Assembly (NCBI GenBank): GCA_012274445.1
Contig: JAAROD010000093.1
Span: forward strand, 1,736,001 to 1,800,000
Length of the DNA: 64,000 bases
Reading direction: 5' to 3'
Source of the DNA: Sclerotiophoma versabilis
Taxonomy: Eukaryota; Ascomycota; Dothideomycetes; Pleosporales; Didymellaceae
The notes below the pieces were generated by a model. The model saw only the letters and a list, made by a program, of their open reading frames with translations, was not told the origin of the DNA and made no database searches. Positions 56,541-64,000 of this stretch are shown piece after piece. Every line of letters starts with the position of its first letter. Positions within the stretch are counted from its first letter, which is position 1. The translations under genes were made by a program, and so were the position numbers.

Positions 56541-59072
56541 ATGCACGCCACATTCGTTCTTTCTCTCCTCGCGACCGCCGTCTCGGCTCAACTTTCCACC
56601 ATCGAAAAGCACGTCGGTAGTCTTGCACTCTCCTCATCTTTCGGACCTATCAAGGACTCTTACTGGACTGGATATCCCCACCACCGCCGTACTCCTTTCG
56701 CGGTCTCCCCTGATGGCAAATCGGCATACCTCGCCTACCTCGACGCCAGCGAAACTGGTGTCCACATCCAGCAGGTAGATCCTTCGACCTTCGCCGCTAT
56801 TGGTGATGCGGTCACTGTCTCTGGTGGCAAGGAGGCTGGTGGTCTTGTTGCCCACAACGATGGTTTCGCTCTCCTAACCAACGAGGCCATGCCAACTGGT
56901 AGCTCCAACGCGCCTCCAGAGAGCACTCCTGTCGCAGTCCTCTACCGCTACACCTCCGGTAAGGAGACCTTCAAGACATGGCTTGGTGGCCCAAACAACG
57001 CCGGCGATATGGGCATGTTGGCTTCCCCTGACATGAACGGTGACCTTGCCTACTCCGAAGCTGCCGGCATGTACGGTGCCTACTTCGTCGTCACTGCCTA
57101 CTCCGGTTCTGCACAGGGCCACTTTGGTGATGCCATCCAGTACGTCAACGATAATGGAACACTCGAGCAGATCCAGGGGGCTAGCTCGAGCTGGGGCTGC
57201 TCCCATAACACTGGTATTGCTTTTGAGGCTTCCGACTCCGTACCTTTCGCCTCTATCTGCTCTGAGGACCAGGGTGCTATCTGGCTTAACACCGGTGCCA
57301 CTGGTATGGACAAGAGCGGTGTCAAGATCTCCAACGAGAATGTCACAAACGGCGCTGGTAATGAAGCTATGGGTGGAATGTCCGGATCTTACAGCGGCCT
57401 AGCTCGATTCCAGGACAGCGACTCTTACATCTTCTCCTGGGTCTCTCGTGGTGCTAAAGATCTGACCACCAACGACTGGATGGGCGCCGGCTACACTCAC
57501 TCCATCAACCGCACCGTCAACCGCAACGTCGCCATCGCAACAATGAGCGATAAGAAGACCCTCATTGGCAAGCAGGCCACATCTGAGCTTGTTACCGATG
57601 GTGACTCTCAGGTCAACTGGATCACCACTGGCTCCGCCGACTGCTCAAACGCTCACGTGGCCACTTTTGACAAGACCAGTGCCCTGGTTACCTGGGAGGA
57701 GATTGCTGAGCCTACTTGTGACTTCATTGCCATGGGTTGCAAGGGTGCCTACACCGGTTCCTACTTCCAGCTTGTCACAGATGGCAAGAAAGTTGGTGAG
57801 CCGGTCAAAGCTACCGATGTCTACGTTGCCGGTGATATGGTCACCATGGCTGACGGTCGCATCTGCTGGCCTTACGTTGACATGAAGTGGACTCTCGATA
57901 GTCCCGTTCAGAACGCAGCTAGTGTTAAGGAGATCTCCTTCGCTTGCATGAGCCATGGCGGTAACTCTTCTACCCCTTCGACTTCCGCTTCGGCTGCCCC
58001 TGCTTCTTCAGCTCTTGCTGCCACCTCTGTCGCGGTGAAGTCTTCCGCCGCCAAGTCTTCCGTCGTCGCTGAGAACGCCGAGAGCACTGGTGCTCCCATC
58101 GAAATCGCAACTTCCATCGCGGCCGAGGTCCCAGCGGACTCGACTCTGCCCACCTTTGAGGTTGTCACTTCCGGCGCTACCATCACCCCTCCTTCTACTA
58201 CCGTCGCGGCGACCGCACTTCCTTCCTCGGCCTACGGAGATTACCCTGCTTCCGTTCCTACAGAGGTCAGTTCCCAGGTTCCTGCTGTTAGCACTGGTGT
58301 GGCGACCGCCCTTCCGTCCTCAGCCTACGGCGAGTACTCTGCCTCTATTCCCACCGAAATCAGCACTCAGGTTCCTGCCGTCAGCACCGACGTAGATCAG
58401 CCTGCTCCTTTCGCCACCTTCACGCTTCCGGCATCCGAGTCTTTCAACCCCACCAATGCACCTGCCTTTACAGAGAGCACCAACATACCTAACCCCACCA
58501 TTGGCCCTGCATCTTCCAGCACTCCTTGCTTTTCTGAGATGGTCCCCACCGAGACTCCTGAGGCTCCTGTTGAGACCCCGGATGCGTCCGAGGTTCCTGA
58601 GGTTCCTGCTGCATCCACTCCCTGCACCGAAGAGGGAGAAGCCCCTGCCACCACCACCTCTGCTGAAACTCCCGTTCCCGAGGTTCCCTCTGACGCTGAG
58701 GAGACTCCTTGCTCCGAGGAGCCCGAAGCCATGGCTACAGGCGCCAAAGCTGAAGTCCCCACCTTGACTCCTCTCCCCACTGTACTCCTTTACCCTACTG
58801 GCACCGGCATCCCCTCGCACTCAGGCCGTCCCTTCCCCACCGGTAACTGGCACCACGGCGGCCGTCCCGGCTTCGGCTGGGGTCGCCCCTACCCCTCTGG
58901 CTGGGGAGCGTGGCACGGCCGCGGCGGCGCCAGGCCCACTGGCAGCTTCAGCCCTCGTCCTTCTGCTGGCACGCAGCCCGAGAAACAAGATTTTGGTTTG
59001 GGCAAGGCTTCAAGCACTCCTTGCACCCTCGAGACCCGTGTCAGGCCCACCGCCACGGACGCAGCCTATTAG
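56541..59072 (+). CDS. Large secreted protein with Ser/Thr/Pro-rich tail
   Basis: Single exon, 843 aa. A signal peptide is evident (MHATFVLSLLATAVSAQ, cleavage near residue 16-17). Residues about 18-475 form an ordered, Gly- and aromatic-rich domain with repeated beta-strand-like blocks (FAVSPDGKSAYLAYLDASET, GGLVAHNDGFALLTNE, WITTGSADCSNAHVATFDKT), perhaps a beta-propeller; I do not recognise a family. The tail (about 476-843) is Ser/Thr/Pro/Ala-rich and probably O-glycosylated. It holds two 31-residue repeats and four TPC tetrads (STPCF, STPCT, ETPCS, STPCT). A Gly/His/Trp-rich stretch (GNWHHGGRPGFGWGRPYP) lies near residue 770. No GPI signal is seen at the C-terminus. C-ending, biased codons suggest strong expression. 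It is likely an extracellular or cell-wall protein. Confidence 0.82.
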   Translation: MHATFVLSLLATAVSAQLSTIEKHVGSLALSSSFGPIKDSYWTGYPHHRRTPFAVSPDGKSAYLAYLDASETGVHIQQVDPSTFAAIGDAVTVSGGKEAGGLVAHNDGFALLTNEAMPTGSSNAPPESTPVAVLYRYTSGKETFKTWLGGPNNAGDMGMLASPDMNGDLAYSEAAGMYGAYFVVTAYSGSAQGHFGDAIQYVNDNGTLEQIQGASSSWGCSHNTGIAFEASDSVPFASICSEDQGAIWLNTGATGMDKSGVKISNENVTNGAGNEAMGGMSGSYSGLARFQDSDSYIFSWVSRGAKDLTTNDWMGAGYTHSINRTVNRNVAIATMSDKKTLIGKQATSELVTDGDSQVNWITTGSADCSNAHVATFDKTSALVTWEEIAEPTCDFIAMGCKGAYTGSYFQLVTDGKKVGEPVKATDVYVAGDMVTMADGRICWPYVDMKWTLDSPVQNAASVKEISFACMSHGGNSSTPSTSASAAPASSALAATSVAVKSSAAKSSVVAENAESTGAPIEIATSIAAEVPADSTLPTFEVVTSGATITPPSTTVAATALPSSAYGDYPASVPTEVSSQVPAVSTGVATALPSSAYGEYSASIPTEISTQVPAVSTDVDQPAPFATFTLPASESFNPTNAPAFTESTNIPNPTIGPASSSTPCFSEMVPTETPEAPVETPDASEVPEVPAASTPCTEEGEAPATTTSAETPVPEVPSDAEETPCSEEPEAMATGAKAEVPTLTPLPTVLLYPTGTGIPSHSGRPFPTGNWHHGGRPGFGWGRPYPSGWGAWHGRGGARPTGSFSPRPSAGTQPEKQDFGLGKASSTPCTLETRVRPTATDAAY
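58209..58394 (+). repeat. Two tandem 93-bp coding repeats in the secreted protein
   Basis: Units 58209-58301 and 58302-58394 each encode 31 residues starting ATALPSSAYG and ending PAVSTGV or PAVSTDV. They differ by several synonymous and a few amino-acid changes, so this is a fairly old duplication. Confidence 0.85.
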
Positions 59073-60233
59073 ACGGTGGCGAGAAGAAAGCAAGAAATAA
59101 GCCATGAAGGCTTCTGGGATGGATCTGCGAGAACGTATTGCAACTGCAATCTTCCGTATATGTTGAGTATTAGTTTCCTGTACATATCTTCCAAATACAA
59201 TCGAACATACGACTTGCATGGCGCTCGTCAGCTCTCACTTGCAGCATGCACATCTACTTGCAGACTATCTGATGAACATCTTACTTGCGGACCCATATTG
59301 ACACTGAAAGGAAAAAAAATCTATTTAACAAACCTCCCAGCTTGTGATTTTACACGCGTCGCATCCATACTCCTACCACAAACCCCTTAACAACGCAAAG
59401 CGTATCCACGCAACTACTCGGCTCTCCCGTGTGTGTGTGTGTGTGTGTGTGTGAGATTACCCTTGATTCACGACTTACTCTACCGTCTTTATTGCGCCGC
59501 GATGAGATGAGTGCGTCACTGCGACACCGGCCCCGCGCGTCCTGATCGCACGCAACCCGCGCGCGTAAGGTCTAATCTGGGATACGCGGGTCATGTGCGC
59601 AAGGGCCTGATTGGGGGCAGTTTCTCGAGGCGCCTCCTGCGTTTGTTTTGGGGGTTTTTTTTTTTTAGTCTGGTTTGTTGCCTGTGTGGGGCTTGATGCG
59701 CGCTTGTTGGTTGTCGCGACGCGGATGTGAATGCTCGTGTGATTTTTGGGGCTGTGTGGCTCGTCGTGTGTGTCTTTGGGATCGCGGTGTTGAGCGTGTT
59801 TGGCGGTCGTGTGTTGGCGGCTGCGGTGTGGAACTGCGAGCGCGGTGTTTCTGGAGGATGGGTAGATGCTAGAGCTCTGCGTTGTAGCTGGTTGTGGGGG
59901 CTGGCTTATTGATTGGAGGGCGGGGATGTTTCTATGGTAGTAGCTGACTGTTACTTGTGAGGGTATTGGGAGAGTAAAGGAGATGGATGGTTTAGTGTGG
60001 CTGACGCATGGTCTTTCAGTCACTGGTGGCTGCCTTCCAATAAAATATTGCTTGAAGCTAATTTGTACTGTGAATAGTAGTCGACGTTGAAAACATAAAT
60101 TGGGCAAAGCCTTCAGGGCTTTGAATCAAAACGCCGATATTCGCTCAAGCTCGTTGCTTTTGTGCAGATTTCCGCCCGCCGTTAACGCCAAATATTACGT
60201 ATATTTCGTGATCCATGCCCGTGAAGGGTCAAT
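59073..60233. other. Convergent intergenic region with low-complexity sequence
   Basis: About 1.16 kb between the secreted protein and the aquaporin 3' end. It holds a (GT)n run and a T-rich run near 59655-59667. A 210-codon minus-strand frame here is low complexity and not called. Confidence 0.45.
59429..59453. repeat. (GT)12 microsatellite
   Basis: Twenty-five bases of uninterrupted GT dinucleotide in the 3' region after the secreted protein gene. Confidence 0.95.
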
Positions 60234-61710
60234 TTACACCCAGGGCTGCTGCCTGTTCGCATTCCTTGGGCTGTTCCCAGAGGGAGCATGTCCAGTCCTC
60301 GCCAGAAAATCAGCATCTGAAGCCATGTGATCTCGGGATGTTCTACGGTGGTCCTGTGAAGACCTGTAGTCATTGTTGGCGCTTTGTGTCTGGGTGTTTG
60401 TTTGGCCAGGCAGATGCGCGAAATCATTCTGATGATGATGATCAGAGCGATGATACTCCTCTGCCGAGCTTCGCTGACCGTCTCGCGAGTTTGGCGAGGG
60501 GTGGTACGATGACGAAAGAGTCCTGTCAATGCCACCGAATGAGCTATCTTTGTCCTTCTCATCGTTCGATGAACCGCTGGCGACGCGGACGGCTTCTTGT
60601 GCGGCGATAGCGGCAACGTTGGGGCGTTCGACTTCTTCGGCTGTCTCGGGATTGGTAGGGGGCTTGAAGAGAGCATCCTAGTTGTGTTAGTAAAGTCATT
60701 GTGATTGATTGTACGGCATGAAACATACCTCGTGGTCATCGAAGTCCTGTCCAGGGTTGACAGTTTGGTATTCGACCATCTTAATGATCTTATAGACTCC
60801 AAATGCCAACAGAGTGCCCATGAGTGGACCGAACCAGTAGATGTAGTGGTAACTTGGGAAGTTACGTGTTACTACACAAGGCCCAAAGCTCCTGGTGGGG
60901 TTCAGGCTGCCACCGGTATAGAAGACACCAACCATCTCAGCAACGAACAGTGCTAGTCCGATACCGATAGGCGCAAGGAATGTGGCTTTGTGCTTTTCAG
61001 CCGCGAGCATGAAGATGGTAATGATGAGCAGAGAGGTGAGAAACATCTCCATAAAAACTCCCTGTGCAATAGACACGCCGGAACCAAGAGTAGTCGAGAC
61101 ATTCAAATCGCCCGGGAACATGGCAGAGACAACAGCTGCAGCGCACATGCCTGCGAGCATTTGCGCGATGAAGCAAAGAATGGCACGGATGGTGGTGAGA
61201 GCACCAATGAGGTACAGGCCTAGCGTGACCTGGAATCATAATCAGCATGTTGCATGTGTATAGTAGGAGTCGCTTGCTCCGAAGGTAACTTACCGCAGGG
61301 TTGAACAGGCCACCACTAACACGGAAGAATACCCAAACGTTGACCATCAAACTGAAGCCGAAGATCAAACTGATGTACAAAAGCACACTCGTGTTCGGTG
61401 TCTGTGTGATACTGTTGCCCTGCTGGCCTGCTGTTGATGCGTCGCTGTATAAGGCTGCCGTGTTCGCAACCTGGGTCCCACCGAATGCGAAGAAAAGGAA
61501 CAAGAAGGTACCCGAAAACTCAGCTGTCATAGCGACGAGCTCGTTCCTCCATTTGCTGGTGAATCCTCTCTGTTGTTTCCTCTTCGCAGACTCTTTCTTG
61601 ACAATGTGTCCGTTGGCTCGCTGGCGATGCTCATGGTGGTGATGGTGTGGTTGTCTATCCTGGCCTCTCTCGTCCTTCTTGTGAAGAGGCAGTATGTTCT
61701 TGAGAGCCAT
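60234..61710 (-). CDS. Aquaporin (MIP family)
   Basis: The model is complement(60234..60677, 60729..61229, 61294..61710), 453 aa, with introns of 51 and 64 bp, all phase 0. The first NPA motif falls exactly at the exon 1/2 junction (FNPA-VTLGLYLIGA, residues 137-139). The second is NPT rather than NPA (GGSLNPTRSFGPCVV, residues 249-251), a change seen in some fungal aquaporins. Six membrane helices plus two half-helices are visible by hydropathy. The short loop around NPTRSFGP suits a water-type channel more than an aquaglyceroporin. The N-terminal tail has a His-rich run (PHHHHHEH). The third exon adds a 148-residue hydrophilic Ser/Asp/His-rich cytosolic tail. The ATG at 61710 (CAACATGG) is preferred over 61746. 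Confidence 0.9.
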
Positions 61711-62745
61711 GTTGACTAGGTTCTGTGCTGTGTGACGCAAATGCAAGACTGCAACTCTGCGGCTTTGTCCCCAGAAGGCAGCTAAAGAGGAGTTGGATGC
61801 ATCTGTTAGCTTGACACTGGGCTGAGCAGTAATACGGTGCTCCTAAGGGCCAAATGCGCAGAGTGACGTCTGTCCCAGACAAAGACGCCCCGACGCCAGT
61901 GGCGCTCAACGCACCCATTGACGGGCACTAGCGACTGGCGACACCGCGAACATGCCTTGTGCACTCTGTCAAATCTCCAGCCCCCGGATCGGGAAGGCCA
62001 TAGACTTCCATGATGCAGCTCTTCCATTCGACCACGAAACCGTTGCTTCCGAACGTGCTGCACGAGACAGCCTTCAGACGTTAGCAACAAGAAGCATGCA
62101 GGGGTATTCGGCGACGTGATCTGCAATTATTCGATGATCACCGGTATGCATGACGGCAACTGGATGCTTTTGTTATGGTGAGGATAAGCCGTGCCGTCGA
62201 AGGTGATCGGTGCAGGGAAAGAGCAAGTGGGGCTATCCCTAGCGCGCATCATCAGCCGCAGCAGGGTGAGGTCATCACTCTGATGTTTTCCGCGGCTAGG
62301 CGTTTTCGACTTCATGACTCGAATCTCAATGGCTCGGTTGCTGTTTGACCTCTACCGGCACGTTCTCATGCCTTGATAGTGAGGGTCTGTTTGATGAACG
62401 GCAAAGGCATTATCATCGTTGTTCTCACGAGCTAGAGCTCTTTTGCATCAGCACGGATAGTATTTAAACTCCGCACTGCTCGTATTTGGGTAGTGGTGCT
62501 ACTCAAGCATCCGCTAGACTGTATAGCCGCCTTCTCTTTGTAGATCGCGTTTCTCAACCATCGCCAATCTCGTACACAGCGGATGGCTTGCATGCGAGGC
62601 TGGCATAGCGCGACACCGAGTACTGGTACATGGACTCGTAACATTGCCGATGCGGCCACAACTACCGAGATAGCTGCGTCTTGCAAGGCTCATCCATGTT
62701 GAAAGTTGAAAGCTGAGGATGCAGGAGCAACATGTTAACACACTC
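61711..62745. other. Intergenic, 1 kb
   Basis: Upstream of the aquaporin and downstream of the last gene. Short open frames only. Presumed aquaporin promoter. Confidence 0.4.
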
Positions 62746-63957
62746 TCAACCTCTGCTGCAGAGGCATAGCTTCATCTCTCCGCCCCTCAATAAGCCGCTC
62801 CGCGCGTCCCCCAATCGTGCTTCCGTTTTGTACACTAGAAACCAGGCCAGACAATGCGCAATCAATATGGCGAAAGCGAAAACAAAGATGATGAGTCCCA
62901 GAATGACCAACAAGACTTGCCAGGGGCGGAGGTCAGACTTGGGCGCTTTGCTGGAGGGTTTGGGAGGCTCCTTGTTGGCGATTCCATCAACTTCTTTGCA
63001 TGCACACTTCAGGTTCTTGTCACGAACCGTCTTGGGGCCGTTGTTGGGCGTCTCTGAACCGTTCTCTGGCTGCAAATCTGTGAGACCAGAACCAGAACAA
63101 TGATGTCGGCAATGTTTGCAAAGACAGTTGGAATGCTCTTTAATCTTGGTAGTTAAGACGCCTTGCGGTAAATGATATGTGGAAGGCAGCGGTGATCCAT
63201 CGAGCGGCGACGGCAGAGAATCTAGGTCCGTACGCTGCGGCGGCATGCTACGAGTCAGTGGAGATCTCGAATGATGCTCTTGAGGTGAAGCCTGGCGTTT
63301 AACATCGTGGGCTCCCGGATTGTTTTTAGGTGGAGGCCGCCGGTGCAATGGCTCTTGTGGTGTTTGTGGCGGCCCGGAGGATGCTAACAAACGTCGATTA
63401 TACTCGTCCACATCGTCCTTTTCTGGAATAGGATCTGGCGGGAACAGTCTCTTTGCAACTCCTCTAAATTCCAAGTCCCGACCTGTCTTGCGAGTCGGTG
63501 AGGCATCCTCAACAGCGTGCCGCCGCCCTCCAGGACTGTTCCCGACGGATTCGGGTTTAAAAAGCTGTTTTCTGAATGGCGGGTCCCACGGTTTCTTGCC
63601 CGCTCTTGCTTTCCTCAGTTCATCTTCCGCTTTCGACGAGGCTCCACGATCCGCACTCGCGTCTCCTTGAAACAGCCATCGCCCGGCGGTCGTTTGTGCG
63701 CCTTGCTCAGAGATGCCTTGCTCCTGCTCCGACTCCGCACTTGTGATATCGACATCGGTCTCGGACCAGGGTCGTGTGATCCGTCGTAGTGTCTTCCTCG
63801 ATCGTAATAATGGTCGTTGTCGTAGTACCGAGGATCGTGTTTCTGTGTCGTTTTCAGCGTGCAGTTCCCTGACGGCCTCAAAGCGGGGCAGCTGTACGAA
63901 GATGATGGGCAAGCAGATTGCTAGCAGACAAGAGAGGAGGAGGATTTGCCCTGCCAT
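62746..63957 (-). CDS. Hypothetical protein with N-terminal and C-terminal membrane segments
   Basis: Single exon, 403 aa. It starts with a hydrophobic segment (MAGQILLLSCLLAICLPIIF) that could be a signal peptide or anchor. A long Pro/Arg/Ser-rich, probably disordered region follows. A Cys/His cluster (NCLCKHCRHHC) is near residue 283 and another Cys pair (KCACKE) near 325. A strong membrane helix (WQVLLVILGLIIFVFAFAIL, running on through AHCLAWFLVY) is at about residues 346-378, then a short tail. No family recognised. The layout suggests a membrane protein with a luminal or extracellular central region. The Cys/His clusters could bind metal or form disulfides. Confidence 0.65.
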   Translation of the reverse strand: MAGQILLLSCLLAICLPIIFVQLPRFEAVRELHAENDTETRSSVLRQRPLLRSRKTLRRITRPWSETDVDITSAESEQEQGISEQGAQTTAGRWLFQGDASADRGASSKAEDELRKARAGKKPWDPPFRKQLFKPESVGNSPGGRRHAVEDASPTRKTGRDLEFRGVAKRLFPPDPIPEKDDVDEYNRRLLASSGPPQTPQEPLHRRPPPKNNPGAHDVKRQASPQEHHSRSPLTRSMPPQRTDLDSLPSPLDGSPLPSTYHLPQGVLTTKIKEHSNCLCKHCRHHCSGSGLTDLQPENGSETPNNGPKTVRDKNLKCACKEVDGIANKEPPKPSSKAPKSDLRPWQVLLVILGLIIFVFAFAILIAHCLAWFLVYKTEARLGDARSGLLRGGEMKLCLCSRG

Positions 63958-64000
63958 TGACCGTGGGTCGTGGTGGTAGAAATTTAATGGATTTACAATA

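Noticed and set aside
59475..60107. 210-codon minus-strand ORF
   Set aside because: Low-complexity Thr/His/Lys sequence lying over GT- and T-rich repeats. No domain.

Overview
The window is nuclear DNA from a filamentous ascomycete, most likely a dothideomycete of the Pleosporales type (the order is my inference from how the proteins look). The support is short spliceosomal introns of about 48-170 bp, an intron-bearing tRNA gene, and fungal families: HET domain proteins, a Mup1-type permease, AHC1, and an RGS regulator. Nothing bacterial is present: no operons, Shine-Dalgarno sites or CRISPR. About 21 protein-coding genes, one tRNA gene and four pseudogenes or gene remnants are called. Several models had to be rebuilt across introns.

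Layout. 1-0.7 kb: 3' end of an unidentified Ser/Thr-rich gene. 5.2-6.4 kb: an RGS protein with a long GC-rich, repeat-bearing upstream region. 10.3-11.9 kb: a RUS1/DUF647 gene with a 13-nt exon. 12.8-19.7 kb: three tandem HET genes, the middle intact and both flanking copies broken by frameshifts and transition-type nonsense changes. 20.1-26.5 kb: a co-oriented catabolic-looking set: a Dal5-type MFS transporter, a dead dehydrogenase/SAF gene carrying a small internal inversion, and an intact FAD oxidoreductase. 

27-43.6 kb is a housekeeping block: a Tda10-like kinase, an unknown protein, UTP25 head-to-head with eIF3f, TAF13 divergent from KISH/TMEM167 (a 72-aa three-exon gene), an AHC1-like zinc-finger protein, a fungal protoglobin and an NmrA-type reductase. 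43.9-52 kb: an unknown protein, a DJ-1/PfpI protein, tRNA-Ala(AGC), an F-box protein and a methionine-permease-like transporter. 52.2-59 kb: a candidate small secreted cysteine-rich protein, a second type of HET protein and a long secreted Ser/Thr/Pro-rich protein. 60.2-64 kb: an aquaporin and an unknown membrane-anchored protein.

The genes do not form one pathway. The notable parts are the decaying accessory segment at about 12-26 kb (self/non-self recognition genes plus a broken catabolic cluster) set beside conserved housekeeping genes, and the possible effector-like gene at 52.2-52.6 kb. No clearly new multi-gene system was found. Splice sites were placed by eye from GT/AG signals and protein-family continuity. 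No alignment or database search was run.
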